A stretch of DNA of 64,000 nt from Acetobacterium paludosum (GCF_008086595.1 NZ_RXYA01000002.1:248001-312000), one strand, 5' to 3'. Shown: positions 17,244 through 27,162, counted from the stretch's first letter. Translations and numbers: made by a program. The notes: generated by a model not told the origin, from the letters alone.

Positions 17244-19328
17244 TTATATTTTTTTCAATACCATCGCGGTTCGGCATGGTGAATAGATGAACAGCCCCAT
17301 AAACTCCGGATTCATCTTCAACTGCTGAGATTCATAGGTTTCGTTATGGGATATACGTTCAAATCCACCGAACAACGCTTCATCCGTATCGATAACAACC
17401 TGAAAACGGCCATTTTCATGGACCGGTATTTCCAGCTCTGGATAGGACTCAGTTGGATGGAAATTAAAGACGAAAATGCAGTCTTTTTTTCGGTAGGCAA
17501 TGATCTTTCGTTCCTGGTCCAGCCATAACAGCTTAGGCATCACGCTTATCAGGCCATTTTTTTCCATAAAACGGATCATGGCTCCATCAAAATGGTTGAG
17601 GTCATCGTAGCGCAATGACGGATTGTCGACAAGACTCCACTGTCTACGGCAGTACTGGTAACTGTAACCATTTTCCTCCCTGGGGAAATCGACCCACTCC
17701 GGATGTCCGAATTCGTTGCCCATGAAGTTCAGATATCCATCAGAATTAGCGGCAATTGTAATGAACCGGATCATCTTATGCAGTGCTATCGCGCGATCAA
17801 TGACAAGATTTTGGCTTTTTTTAGCCATTTGCCAATACATATCCTGGTCCGCCATGCTGAACATAAGCGTCTTATCACCAACCAAAGCCTGATCATGTGA
17901 TTCAACATAATTGATGCGTTTTTCTCCTGGTCGTCCGGTGGTCAATGCATACCAAAGTTCATTCATGTTCCAATCGTTGTCATTCAGCTTGATTGTTTTA
18001 AACCAAAAATCCGGTATTCCCATCGACAAACGATAATCAAAACCGATTCCGCCATCTTCAATCGGTAGGCACATACCGGGCATACCGCTCATGTCTTCGG
18101 CTATGCTGATCGCCTGAGGATTTATTTCCTTAATCAGCTCATTCGCAAATTGCAGATAGGTGATGGCTTCAACATCAGTATTTACGCTGAAATACTTACC
18201 ATAACTATCGAAGTTGCTTCCCAGTCCATGATCATGATAGATCATCGAGGTTACTCCATCGAATCGGAAACCATCCAAATGATATTCTTCCATCCAGTAT
18301 TTTAAATTTGACAGCAGGAAATGAATGACTTCATGTTTTCCGTAATTAAATAGTTTTGAATCCCAGGCGCTATGATAGCCCTTGCTGCCAGTATGAAAGA
18401 ACTGGTAGTCGGTACCGTCAAATTCATTAATCCCTTCGCTGATATTTTTGACAGCATGTGAATGCACAATATCCATCAGAACCCTGATTCCCAGGCAGTG
18501 AGCTTTATCAATCAGAGATTTCAACTCATCCGGGGTTCCAAAGCGCGATGAAGCGGCAAAATAATTGGAAACATGGTAACCAAATGAACCATAGTAAGGA
18601 TGCTCCGTCAGGGCCATTATTTGAATCGTGTTATAGCCTAGCTCTTTGATTCTCGGCAGAATATTTTCCTCGAATTCTTGGTAAGTTGCGACCGCCTCTT
18701 TTTCCTGAGACATTCCAATATGCGTTTCATAAATAATCGGCGCTTTTGTGTGATCACTTTGGAAATCAATATCCTGCCACTTATATTTTCGATAAGGATT
18801 CCAGATTTGCCCACAGAAATCGTAACTATTCGGATCTTGTACCGCTCTATTGATATATAAAGGGATCCGATCCTGACTATGGCCATTGTGTATGACATAG
18901 ACCTTGACTCGGGATTCATGTTTCAGTGATCCTTTCCCGGGAATGAATATTTCCCAAATGCCGTTTTCCTTCTTGACCAGTTGATGCGATGTTCGGTCCC
19001 AGTTATTGAAATCACCGATCAAAAACAGCGCATCAGCAGCGGGAGCCCATTCACGGTAATACCAACCTTTGTTCGTACAATGAAAGCCAAAATAATTGTG
19101 ACCGTTGGCAAAATCGGTGAAGCTGACACCTTCACCGAGAAGCGCTTTTTTTACACCCTGATAGCTAGCTATTCGCAGCTCCAAATCCTTCTTGTAGGGA
19201 TTTAACCATGGGTCGATTTCCAATATTCCGAGTTCAACTCCGGGTGCTGACTGAGCATGTGAATCCGGTATTGTTCCCCTTGCCTGTTCGCGACTATTTT
19301 TCTTGGCAATTACGTCCTGTTCTCGCAT
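17244..19328 (-). CDS. glgB: 1,4-alpha-glucan branching enzyme, eukaryotic-like (GH13_8) type
   Basis: This 694-residue enzyme would move alpha-1,4 glucan segments to alpha-1,6 branch points in glycogen. It has an N-terminal CBM48 domain (about 85-165; YYREWAPAADALFLIGDFNNW), a GH13 barrel and a C-terminal beta domain (IIAYRKKDCIFVFNFHPTESY). Catalytic residues fit D357 (GFRFDGVTSM), E411 (SIAEDMSGMP) and D479 (VESHDQ). DGFRFDGVTSMIYHDHG and NFMGNEFGHPEWVDFPR are hallmarks of the branching enzymes of eukaryotes and some anaerobic bacteria, not of the usual bacterial GlgB. It is a lone gene; no glgA, glgC or glgP lies in the window. AGAGGA precedes the ATG. Confidence 0.9.
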   Translation of the reverse strand: MREQDVIAKKNSREQARGTIPDSHAQSAPGVELGILEIDPWLNPYKKDLELRIASYQGVKKALLGEGVSFTDFANGHNYFGFHCTNKGWYYREWAPAADALFLIGDFNNWDRTSHQLVKKENGIWEIFIPGKGSLKHESRVKVYVIHNGHSQDRIPLYINRAVQDPNSYDFCGQIWNPYRKYKWQDIDFQSDHTKAPIIYETHIGMSQEKEAVATYQEFEENILPRIKELGYNTIQIMALTEHPYYGSFGYHVSNYFAASSRFGTPDELKSLIDKAHCLGIRVLMDIVHSHAVKNISEGINEFDGTDYQFFHTGSKGYHSAWDSKLFNYGKHEVIHFLLSNLKYWMEEYHLDGFRFDGVTSMIYHDHGLGSNFDSYGKYFSVNTDVEAITYLQFANELIKEINPQAISIAEDMSGMPGMCLPIEDGGIGFDYRLSMGIPDFWFKTIKLNDNDWNMNELWYALTTGRPGEKRINYVESHDQALVGDKTLMFSMADQDMYWQMAKKSQNLVIDRAIALHKMIRFITIAANSDGYLNFMGNEFGHPEWVDFPREENGYSYQYCRRQWSLVDNPSLRYDDLNHFDGAMIRFMEKNGLISVMPKLLWLDQERKIIAYRKKDCIFVFNFHPTESYPELEIPVHENGRFQVVIDTDEALFGGFERISHNETYESQQLKMNPEFMGLFIYSPCRTAMVLKKI

Positions 19329-19504
19329 ACATATTTCCTCTCACTTCATCATTGGAATCTTAGTAATTAAATTCTAACCAGTGCCGTTTTTCATATGAAT
19401 ACTATTATCTGGGAACTAATCTTGTCTTTAATATTACCACATAACTACATTCATTCTAATTCTTATTTTTTACTTCCTGATTTTTGCGTTATCCTTGATA
19501 ACTT

Positions 19505-21094
19505 TCAGTCAATTTCTAGTATTTTACAAGATAGATGGAGATACAGCATTTTATCTTTATCATCATAGTCAATACCGGTCAGTTCTTTCAGACGCTTCAA
19601 ACGGTAAACCATTGTCGCCTTATGAATATACAGCTCTTTCGCCGTTTGCGTTGCATTTCTATGATTGTCCAGATACGTTTTCAACGTCAGGTAATAATCG
19701 GTCTTTTTACGCCTGTCATAATTTTTGAGCACGATCAGTTCAGGTGCACATAATAGTTCTGCCGGCATTTCATGGCAGGCTTCCTGAAGCAGATAATTAA
19801 ATGCGTAGTCTGCGAATTTGTGACACCAGATGGTTTCATTTCTCTGAATACCCTGATTCACTGCGATCACAGCCTGAAGATAATAAAACGAAAGCTGCAT
19901 AAAGTTGGAACAGCGATTGCTGACGCCAAACCGGAAATTGCAGTCGCGAATAAAAAGAATGAACTCAGCAAAGAACTTATCAAGTGACGGATAGATACTT
20001 TCCTGTATAATCAATATCAAATGATCATTTCTTTCGATTGAATAAACACCAACAAATTTCTTTTCAATGTATCGGCAGTAGTAAAGCGTACTTTTGTCCT
20101 GTATGTTTGATGGATCAAGAAGCAGATAGCCAATATAGCAGCCTTCGTCTTTCAGCCAGCCGTTTCTAAGCAGCGCACTGTCCAGTTGACTTTTCTCAAC
20201 TCTTTCATTACTGATAATTTGATTGAACAGGGAAATCAAACTGCTGCTTTTTTTCGAATTTCCGTTGTCTTCTGACGCCGTCTGATAGTTTTGATTGATC
20301 AAGAGCTGCAGCGCATTGCAAAGGATCTTGATCAATTCATAATCCCCGGGACTGAATGACTCATTACCCAGTTCATCAATGATAATAATTCTGCAAAAAA
20401 ATTCACCATTGACAAAGATATCCCGGCACAGTGCGTCGGAATTGAGGATGCCCGCCGGATAAAGGAAAGGTTCCTGATTGTTAAATGATGGTTTGATATA
20501 ATCTTCATTTTTCAAATAATTGAAAGTCTCCAACGGCACTTGGGAACCGCTGCCGCTGTAATCCAGACACGGACCAGAAGCCGCTAGATACTCCTGATTC
20601 TTATTCGCAACATAGATGGACTTGGCAAAAATAGGGACTGAATAGTCCATCATTTCCTGAATATCATCATTCTCAACGGCAAGATAAAGATTTTGCTGCC
20701 AGGTTTGATATTGCTGAAATATGTCATAGATGCTGTGAAAAACGCGATTGTAAAAATGATGTCCTAGAAAGTTGGTATCATCACCGGATACCATGTTTTT
20801 GATAAAGCAGATATAGGAAATACAGTGTTGTTCAAATTCATCTGCCATACGATTAAGCGTACAAATCACAGCGTCTGATTTTTTAAGTCTTTTAATGAGA
20901 TCTGCATTAACCAATAAATCGCACCCCGGATCCATTAGATAAAGGGTCCCATTTCTAATTACCGTTTCCGTATCAATCGAACAAATCCCCGATAATTTCA
21001 TTGTTGAAAAATCGTTTTTTTCTGAAGACAACAGCGTAAAATCCTGAAATTCATTTTTTAATCCCCTTATGATCAATTCCGGTGATATCTGCAT
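19505..21094 (-). CDS. PucR/CdaR-type transcriptional regulator
   Basis: This 529-residue protein ends in the PucR-family helix-turn-helix (about 465-525; LDNHRNATQTAKELYIHKAT then VYRLKRLKELTG). The N-terminal 200 residues lack an obvious named domain. The middle contains a GAF-like region (FVNGEFFCRIIIIDE). Regulators of this type often respond to a metabolite and control an adjacent catabolic gene. It is divergent from the UroD-type methyltransferase at 21300, which is its most likely target, and an 11-bp inverted repeat lies between them. GGGAGG precedes the ATG at 21094. Confidence 0.82.
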   Translation of the reverse strand: MQISPELIIRGLKNEFQDFTLLSSEKNDFSTMKLSGICSIDTETVIRNGTLYLMDPGCDLLVNADLIKRLKKSDAVICTLNRMADEFEQHCISYICFIKNMVSGDDTNFLGHHFYNRVFHSIYDIFQQYQTWQQNLYLAVENDDIQEMMDYSVPIFAKSIYVANKNQEYLAASGPCLDYSGSGSQVPLETFNYLKNEDYIKPSFNNQEPFLYPAGILNSDALCRDIFVNGEFFCRIIIIDELGNESFSPGDYELIKILCNALQLLINQNYQTASEDNGNSKKSSSLISLFNQIISNERVEKSQLDSALLRNGWLKDEGCYIGYLLLDPSNIQDKSTLYYCRYIEKKFVGVYSIERNDHLILIIQESIYPSLDKFFAEFILFIRDCNFRFGVSNRCSNFMQLSFYYLQAVIAVNQGIQRNETIWCHKFADYAFNYLLQEACHEMPAELLCAPELIVLKNYDRRKKTDYYLTLKTYLDNHRNATQTAKELYIHKATMVYRLKRLKELTGIDYDDKDKMLYLHLSCKILEID

Positions 21095-21121
21095 TAACTT
21101 GTTGCCTCCCTTTAATTTGCC

Positions 21122-21150
21122 CTAACCTTATACTTATTATATAAGGTTAG
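21122..21150. promoter_or_regulatory. Candidate operator between PucR regulator and methyltransferase genes
   Basis: Perfect 11-bp arms CTAACCTTATA (21122-21132) and TATAAGGTTAG (21140-21150) are separated by 7 bases. The repeat lies 28 bases upstream of the regulator start and 150 bases before the divergent methyltransferase. No T-run follows, so an operator is more likely than a terminator. Confidence 0.5.
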
Positions 21151-21299
21151 TCGATAATTATCAATATAATGGTATGATTTACAAATATAACAGTAGGGTT
21201 TATACTGATTTCAGCTTGATTTACATCGTTTACATAAGCATCTGCAAATACATTGGTATATTAGGCTAAACTATATATTGAAGAAAAGAGGTATTCATT

Positions 21300-22343
21300 A
21301 TGGCAGCACAGCGTACACCCAAACAGAATTTTTTAGATATGGCAAAAGGTATTCCTTCTGACACTCTCATGCAATTTGCATATGGGCCAAATCCGTATTC
21401 CAAACGTCCACTGATGACGATGTTTTGCGGACCGGGATTTTTAAATCAGCATCGAAGTCCTGAAGGCGGAAAAGACATCTGGGGAGTCAATTATATCACA
21501 ACCAAAGATACCGGTTATTCAGGCATGCCGGAACCGAATAATTTTATTCTCAAAGACATTACCAAGTGGCGCGATGTGATTACAGCACCTGATATTTCCG
21601 GCTTTGACTGGGAAAAAATGGCCAAAGACGATATGGACTTTCTGGCGAAAATGGGCATAAATCCAGATGAAACGGCCATGATGTACAGCATGCACTTTGG
21701 TTATTTTCAATTGCTGATGTCCTTTATGGGCTTTACTGAAGGTCTGTGTGCACTTTATGAAGAACCGGAAGAAGTAAAGGCACTGATGGAATACCTGAGT
21801 GATTTCTATACCGAAGTCGAAGCAAAATCATTCGACTATTATCAACCGGATCTGATTGAAATCGTTGATGATACGGCTGCCTGGGGCGCACCTTTTATCT
21901 CGCCAGATCAGTATCGTGAACTTATCAAACCATACCATGCCAAAGAAGCACAGTTTGCGCTGGACCGTGGACTATCAGTTGCCATGCATGACTGTGGCAA
22001 GTGCGAAGCCTTTATTGATGACTGGCGAGATTTTGGCGTTCAATACTGGGAACCTGCTCAGACCTGCAATGATCTGCTTGGCATTAAGGAAAAATACGGA
22101 AGTGATTTAATTGTCATCGGCGGATTCGATGCCAACGGCGAGTTGATTAAGCCGGAATGCTCTGAAGAAAATTTCAAAAAGGCAGTCAATGATGTCATTG
22201 ACAACCTATTGCCCGGAGGAAATTATATCTTTGATGGATGGCTTTTTGGTGCTCCTGATGATGAAACCGTTAATAATAAAAATAAATGGCTGACTGAGGC
22301 TGTTGAAGATTATGACGTTAAACGATACCGCAGCAAACTATAA
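21300..22343 (+). CDS. UroD-superfamily methyltransferase, O-demethylase MT I-like
   Basis: This 347-residue protein belongs to the UroD-like branch found in acetogen O-demethylases. It carries H230-x-C232 (AMHDCGKC) where the family's metal ligands are found, but where MtaA-type enzymes have a third cysteine it reads IFDGWLFGAPDDETVN. The N-terminal half has FCGPGF and WGVNY motifs. It probably takes a methyl group from a methoxylated or other methylated compound and hands it to a corrinoid protein. No corrinoid gene is adjacent, so it would use one encoded elsewhere, such as 41197-41823. Divergent from a PucR regulator and followed by a palindromic terminator, it forms a single-gene unit. 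The substrate is unknown. Confidence 0.8.
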   Translation: MAAQRTPKQNFLDMAKGIPSDTLMQFAYGPNPYSKRPLMTMFCGPGFLNQHRSPEGGKDIWGVNYITTKDTGYSGMPEPNNFILKDITKWRDVITAPDISGFDWEKMAKDDMDFLAKMGINPDETAMMYSMHFGYFQLLMSFMGFTEGLCALYEEPEEVKALMEYLSDFYTEVEAKSFDYYQPDLIEIVDDTAAWGAPFISPDQYRELIKPYHAKEAQFALDRGLSVAMHDCGKCEAFIDDWRDFGVQYWEPAQTCNDLLGIKEKYGSDLIVIGGFDANGELIKPECSEENFKKAVNDVIDNLLPGGNYIFDGWLFGAPDDETVNNKNKWLTEAVEDYDVKRYRSKL

Positions 22344-22360
22344 ATTATTTGTATAATTTT

Positions 22361-22392
22361 GTGGATTAGTCACCTTAAGGTGACTAATCCAC
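22361..22392. terminator. Perfect 32-base palindrome, bidirectional terminator
   Basis: GTGGATTAGTCACCTT and its exact reverse complement abut with no spacer, between convergent genes ending at 22343 and 22404. Downstream bases are moderately T-rich on both strands. Confidence 0.75.
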
Positions 22393-22403
22393 TTCATTTT
22401 GTA

Positions 22404-24368
22404 CTAGAAACGGCCAATATTCCGTGCTGTCATGAACGCCTCAGTATTTGCACTCGTAATATCTCGCGGAGTGATACAGTCTCCAACCAGATAGAATTCC
22501 GGAGCGCAAAAGTTCAGGGCAATCGTTTCATCACGTCGTGGTTTCTGACCAACAGCATAAATGACGGTATCGGCTTCAACTATTTTTTCAGCCCCTTCAA
22601 CCTCACATAAAACGCCGGCAGCCTTAATTTCTTTGACTTTTGTATTATAATTGATGATTAAGCCGCGTTTTTTTATTTCTACTTTAAGGCCCAGCATATG
22701 CAGGAAGTTCCCGCCGTCATTGACATGATCGGTTGCTTCGACGATCGCAACTTTTTTACCATTGGCAATCAGGTGAAGACCCAGCTCAACCCCAACCAAA
22801 CCGGCACCAATGATGACCACTTTATCACCGATTTTATCAACGGCGGTGTAGGCATCCTGGGCACACATGACATTGGCATTGTCAATTCCGGATATCCGAG
22901 GTTTGACCGGCTGCGCCCCAAGAGCCGCAATAATGACATCCGCATTGATCTTTTGGGCATACTCCGGCGTTACTTCGGTATTCAGATGCAGATTGATGTC
23001 AGAAGCATTAATCCTTTGGGCCTGTTGGCCAAGATAGTATTCCAGATTTTTCTTGAAAGCAACATCCTCTTCACAAAGCAAAACGCCGCCAAGACGGTCG
23101 CTTTGCTCACAAAGCACGACTTCGTGTCCCCTATCGGCACAGGTCAGAGCCGCCTGCATCCCGCCGATGCCCCCGCCGACAACAAGTACTTTCTTTTTAA
23201 AAGCTGTCGGAATCGCAAACTTCATTTCCAGTTCACGGCCGGTCTCAGGATTAAGTGCACAATAGGGTTCGCCGTTTGTCAGCTCGCTGGAAAAACATGA
23301 GAGACAGCGCATACATTTGATGACATTGTCTTCTTTTCCGCTGCGTACTTTATTCGGAAAATCCGGATCGGCTAACAATCCCCGAGCCATTTCGACGATA
23401 TCAGCTTTTCCAGAAGCGATAATTTCTTCCATTAATTCCGGATCATCCAAAGCTCCGACTGTTGCAATGGGTGTTTTGACATGTTTTTTAATTTCAGCCG
23501 CATATTCAACGTTGCAGCCATCTTCCAGAAACATGCTTGGATGGGTCACCGGAAATACTTCTTCGATTTCGTGATTGCCGGCCGAAACATGGATCAGGTC
23601 ACAATGGCCGTCCAGCTCTTTAGCAATTGAAATACCATCTTCGACATCAAATCCTCCATCGTAGCATTCTGAGCCACTGATCCTAACTTCAATCGGGAAT
23701 CCGGGGCCTACGGCCTTGCGGATTTCATCGCAAATTGTCACTAACAGGCGGGCGCGATTCTTCACATCATTACCACCCCATTTATCTGTTCTGCGATTAG
23801 TTATCGGTGAAAGAAACTGGTGCAGCATCCAACCATGTCCGGCATGTACCGTCACCATGCCAAATCCGCACATCTTTGCAAGCACTGCGCCATCGACAAA
23901 TTTTCGGATGGTGCGTTCAATAATCGCCTCATCCATTGGCCGGATGGTTCTTCCGCCCAGTTCGCATTCTACCGGACCATAGGCAATTCCTTTCGATGAA
24001 GCTCCGAAAAAGGACAGATCCCGATTGGCAAACATGCCGGTGTGCTGCAATTCAAGCGATGCAACCGCGCCATATGTTTTAACTCCATAGGCTATTCGCG
24101 AAAGATTATTCTTGATATTCGGGGTATCCAAACAGATATGGGTAGCCCCGCCCCGGCCGAACTCGCCATCCACGATGCCTTCAAAAGACGTTACCGAAGC
24201 AGCTCCGCCTCTAGCCTTACGTTCATAGTAGGCAGCTGCGCCATCATTTAAGTAACCGTCTCCATTTAAATTCTGATAACCGGTCGGTGATGCAAAAATT
24301 CGATTACGAAACAAGGTACTTCCTAAAATAATTGGTGAAAAGAGATGCGGATATTTACAATTTTCCAT
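22404..24368 (-). CDS. Old-yellow-enzyme-family NADH:flavin oxidoreductase / ene-reductase
   Basis: This 654-residue protein has the 2,4-dienoyl-CoA reductase/BaiCD layout. An FMN-binding barrel covers residues 1-340 (HAGHGWMLHQFLSP with H175 and H178). The [4Fe-4S] cysteines are C352-x2-C355-x2-C358-x11-C370. An FAD/NAD(P) module follows (VLVVGGGIGGMQAA near 390 and VVIIGAGLVGVELG). Such enzymes reduce C=C bonds of enoates, enones or aromatic acrylates. Next to methoxyaromatic-type methyltransferase genes, reduction of a phenylacrylate side chain is a reasonable guess but not shown. A TTG at 24374 is possible, but GGAG is correctly placed for the ATG at 24368. A LysR gene lies directly upstream on the same strand. 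Confidence 0.88.
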   Translation of the reverse strand: MENCKYPHLFSPIILGSTLFRNRIFASPTGYQNLNGDGYLNDGAAAYYERKARGGAASVTSFEGIVDGEFGRGGATHICLDTPNIKNNLSRIAYGVKTYGAVASLELQHTGMFANRDLSFFGASSKGIAYGPVECELGGRTIRPMDEAIIERTIRKFVDGAVLAKMCGFGMVTVHAGHGWMLHQFLSPITNRRTDKWGGNDVKNRARLLVTICDEIRKAVGPGFPIEVRISGSECYDGGFDVEDGISIAKELDGHCDLIHVSAGNHEIEEVFPVTHPSMFLEDGCNVEYAAEIKKHVKTPIATVGALDDPELMEEIIASGKADIVEMARGLLADPDFPNKVRSGKEDNVIKCMRCLSCFSSELTNGEPYCALNPETGRELEMKFAIPTAFKKKVLVVGGGIGGMQAALTCADRGHEVVLCEQSDRLGGVLLCEEDVAFKKNLEYYLGQQAQRINASDINLHLNTEVTPEYAQKINADVIIAALGAQPVKPRISGIDNANVMCAQDAYTAVDKIGDKVVIIGAGLVGVELGLHLIANGKKVAIVEATDHVNDGGNFLHMLGLKVEIKKRGLIINYNTKVKEIKAAGVLCEVEGAEKIVEADTVIYAVGQKPRRDETIALNFCAPEFYLVGDCITPRDITSANTEAFMTARNIGRF

Positions 24369-24455
24369 TTTCAATACTCCTTCTTAAGCAGATAATTTAA
24401 CATAATTATACGCGTTCAGTAAATATCTGTCTAATATAAGGATATGATTGCGTTA

Positions 24456-25352
24456 TTAGAATAACTTATGACCATTTTTCTGGATCAGCCTGATGATTCG
24501 CAGAATATAATCGTTGCTGTTATCCTTCAGCCAGGCCAGATCGATCCGGTTTATATGATGCGTACCTTCCAGTTCCACAAAACAGATATTTTGAAACATT
24601 TTTTCTGCATATCCTCTCGAAAAAAATGCCACGCCGCTGTTGGCGGCAACCTTCAGGATGAGGTTCTCACAGGTTTTGACCTCCTGAATAATATTCGCTT
24701 CATAACCATCCATCCGGCAGCACTTGATCATATTTTCGTAATTTTTTCGACCATAATCCGGATCAAGCATAATCAGCTTCTCGTTTGCCACCTCGACCGC
24801 TCTGATTTTTTTCTTTCCAGCCAAAGGATGCTTTTTACTGACAATCAGTCCCATCGCATCTCGCTTCAGCGGAATGGTTTCAATCAGTTTGGACTGAATC
24901 AGATCATAGGAATAGGCGATAACCATATCCATGGACCGATTCAAAAGAGCATCACGGATCTCCCTGAAATTGCTTTTATCAAAGGTAAAATTAAGATCCG
25001 GGTAGGATTCCTGGATCAGACTGACAACGGGTTCGATAACCGTAAATTCCAGCGGTCCGGCATATCCCATATTTATATCCAGCTGACTTCGGCAATGAAT
25101 TTCTCTTGTTTTTCTTTCAATAGAATGATACTGTTCAATGAATTCTTTGCACGCTTTATACAGATACACACCGGCTTCGGTTACCGCAAATTTATTTTTT
25201 GAACGATTAATCAAGGTTGCTCCGATTTCTTCCTCTAAACTGGCAATTTGCTGGCTGATGCCGGACTGGGATACGCAAACACGTTTCGCCGCCTTTGTAA
25301 AGCTCGCTTCTTCTACAACACAGATAAAATATTCTATCTTGCGAATATCCAT
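24456..25352 (-). CDS. LysR-family transcriptional regulator
   Basis: This 298-residue protein has the N-terminal winged helix (MDIRKIEYFICVVEEASFTKAA then VSQSGISQQIASLEEEIG) and the substrate-binding domain from residue 90. It lies 87 bases upstream of the ene-reductase gene on the same strand, so it could control that gene and itself. GGGGGA precedes the ATG at 25352. The effector is not identifiable. Confidence 0.9.
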   Translation of the reverse strand: MDIRKIEYFICVVEEASFTKAAKRVCVSQSGISQQIASLEEEIGATLINRSKNKFAVTEAGVYLYKACKEFIEQYHSIERKTREIHCRSQLDINMGYAGPLEFTVIEPVVSLIQESYPDLNFTFDKSNFREIRDALLNRSMDMVIAYSYDLIQSKLIETIPLKRDAMGLIVSKKHPLAGKKKIRAVEVANEKLIMLDPDYGRKNYENMIKCCRMDGYEANIIQEVKTCENLILKVAANSGVAFFSRGYAEKMFQNICFVELEGTHHINRIDLAWLKDNSNDYILRIIRLIQKNGHKLF

Positions 25353-25388
25353 TGATTATTCCCCCAGGTCAAAAATTCAGATTTAATT

Positions 25389-25862
25389 TTACGTTCTTAG
25401 CGTGGCGACGATACGATCATTTTTCAGCAACAGATCCAGTGCATCAAGCGGATTGCTGACGATGATATCGGCGGCATTCATTGATTTGGCACAGCATCCT
25501 TCGCTACCAATTATACAAATTGAAAGAATGCTTTTTTCAAACATAGCAAGGTCATTTCTGCCGTTTCCAACGGTAATGGTAGTCTCCGGGCCAATGGTTT
25601 GAACAAACTGCTTTTTATTCGCGGAAATATTTTCTTTGCTGAACACATGGATGTCAAGTGGCAAATTCTGGCATTGCCTTACTGCTGTCCCAAACGTATC
25701 CGCAGTCAGAACATAAAGATGAACCCCGCACTCCGATAACGCTGTTATTTTTTCATTTACCCCAGCCACCAAAGCCCCATCTACCGCAAGCGTTCCATTA
25801 AAATCAAACACAATATTCTTCACATTGATTGTTTCATAACCGGGAATATCTAGTACTAGCAT
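25389..25862 (-). CDS. HAD-family phosphatase (soluble P-type ATPase-like)
   Basis: This 157-residue protein has HAD motif I as D20-F-N22-G-T, motif II in VLTADT and the acidic motif IV in VGNGRNDLAMF. It lacks a cap domain. The pattern is close to the catalytic P-domain of P-type ATPases (COG4087-like). N22 replaces the second aspartate that most HAD phosphatases use as general acid, so phosphatase activity may be low, as in P-type ATPases where this position is not aspartate. AGAGGTG precedes the ATG. It lies 36 bases upstream of the LysR gene on the same strand. Confidence 0.8.
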   Translation of the reverse strand: MLVLDIPGYETINVKNIVFDFNGTLAVDGALVAGVNEKITALSECGVHLYVLTADTFGTAVRQCQNLPLDIHVFSKENISANKKQFVQTIGPETTITVGNGRNDLAMFEKSILSICIIGSEGCCAKSMNAADIIVSNPLDALDLLLKNDRIVATLRT

Positions 25863-26007
25863 CTTTTTTTCACCTCTATTATTTTGTATCGATACTGGAT
25901 CTTATTGTGAATAGCCGGAAATTTATATCTATCCTCTCAACTTGAAGCATCGATAAATTTATGTGTTGTCGGTCGATTATCAGCATACTGATTGCCAATC
26001 AAGTCCT

Positions 26008-26607
26008 TCAAAGCAGCTCTCTTTTGCCGTTAGTTAATAAATCCACTGAGATACCCATCACATCTATCGTTTTTATTGAATGAAATTCAAGCCTCTCGTA
26101 AAAGATTTTGTTGTCTTTTATATTGCTGTTTTCTAGATAAATTGGGCATTCACTGAATTTTCCGATGGCATATTCCATCAGCAAACGACCCGCTCCCTTC
26201 TTCACAGAACCGATCATAAACAGGTAATGATGCTCCCGTTTATAATGATACCGCTCGGTTATCAGTCCTTCATTTTTCAGCTTAATCAGGCTTTTGACCT
26301 GGGTTATCATTAAAAATTTGAATATCTCCCCAAACATTCCGCTTGTGAGTGCATTGCGGATGCTGAAAAATGGGGTGCCCTTAAAATTCCAAATTGAAAC
26401 CCCGACAATTTCATCATTGACAACAGCCGTATGAATTTCGCCATTTTCATTAAAGTAGTCAAGCATCAGTTTTAAATACCGGCGAAGTTCTCTTTCGTTC
26501 TGAAAAATAGCTTGATACAAAGGATCATCTTTAAAAGCAGCCGTTAAAATGTCCGTGGTCCCGGCAAGATTATATTTGTCCAGTTTTTTGTCCCTTATTA
26601 CTATCAT
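26008..26607 (-). CDS. GNAT-fold N-acetyltransferase
   Basis: This 199-residue protein has a GNAT architecture with an acetyl-CoA-binding region around HYLFMIGSVKKGAGRLLMEYAI, but the usual Q/RxxGxG/A loop is modified to KKGAGR. The C-terminal FYERLEFHSI segment is typical of the fold. Its ATG overlaps the stop of the preceding gene by four bases (26604-26607), so the two are translationally coupled. It is the last gene of the operon with the SpoIIE phosphatase and MATE-ATPase fusion. The substrate is unknown. Confidence 0.78.
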   Translation of the reverse strand: MIVIRDKKLDKYNLAGTTDILTAAFKDDPLYQAIFQNERELRRYLKLMLDYFNENGEIHTAVVNDEIVGVSIWNFKGTPFFSIRNALTSGMFGEIFKFLMITQVKSLIKLKNEGLITERYHYKREHHYLFMIGSVKKGAGRLLMEYAIGKFSECPIYLENSNIKDNKIFYERLEFHSIKTIDVMGISVDLLTNGKRELL

Positions 26608-27158
26608 AACCGCCTCAAAAATATTTCTTTATCAATTTCAAAAAATGTGATACCGTCTCTCGTCCAAATATCGTTACCTCCAAAAGATGACAATATTCTG
26701 GATCCCTTTGGAGTAATTGCATATCCAAATATCCGATTAATGGGATATCCATCTTGATGTTGTTTTCTCAGATAATTTCGCGTCGACTCAAGTAGCAGCT
26801 TTGAGACACCCTGATGGCGGAAGGGTTCATCAATAACATGGTCAAATAGCAGGATATTATTCTCCCCGCCCCTTTTCAAAGGCTCGATTTCGCTATCACT
26901 GAGGTTATCGTCAATATATTCTTGTTTATATACTGCCCGTTCGTAAACAATAGGGTCAACATTGAAAAAACTGATAAACCCTATCAGCGTATCGCCCGAA
27001 TAGGCGGTAATGATGCTGTCCCGGCATTTTAAAAAACGTTTCAACGCCAAGCCTTCATTTGTCAGAATTTCGTTGCCAAAAATCTTGCAATCAAGTGCAA
27101 GAATAGAATTGAATTCTTCAGCGAAAAGTTCATTGCCATATTTAATCGTCATTTCCAT
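26604..27158 (-). CDS. GNAT-like acetyltransferase
   Basis: This 184-residue protein holds a recognisable GNAT core (TAYSGDTLIGFISFFNV, then HVIDEPFRHQGVSKLLLEST with the RHQGV acetyl-CoA loop). A longer frame reaching to 27236 would overlap the upstream phosphatase gene by 74 bases. GAGGAG lies 7 bases before the ATG at 27158, 4 bases beyond the phosphatase stop, so the shorter start is chosen. It is coupled to the GNAT gene downstream. Two acetyltransferases with a PP2C phosphatase and an ATPase-bearing transporter suggest a small signalling or modification operon. Confidence 0.75.
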   Translation of the reverse strand: MEMTIKYGNELFAEEFNSILALDCKIFGNEILTNEGLALKRFLKCRDSIITAYSGDTLIGFISFFNVDPIVYERAVYKQEYIDDNLSDSEIEPLKRGGENNILLFDHVIDEPFRHQGVSKLLLESTRNYLRKQHQDGYPINRIFGYAITPKGSRILSSFGGNDIWTRDGITFFEIDKEIFLRRL

Positions 27159-27162
27159 TGTT

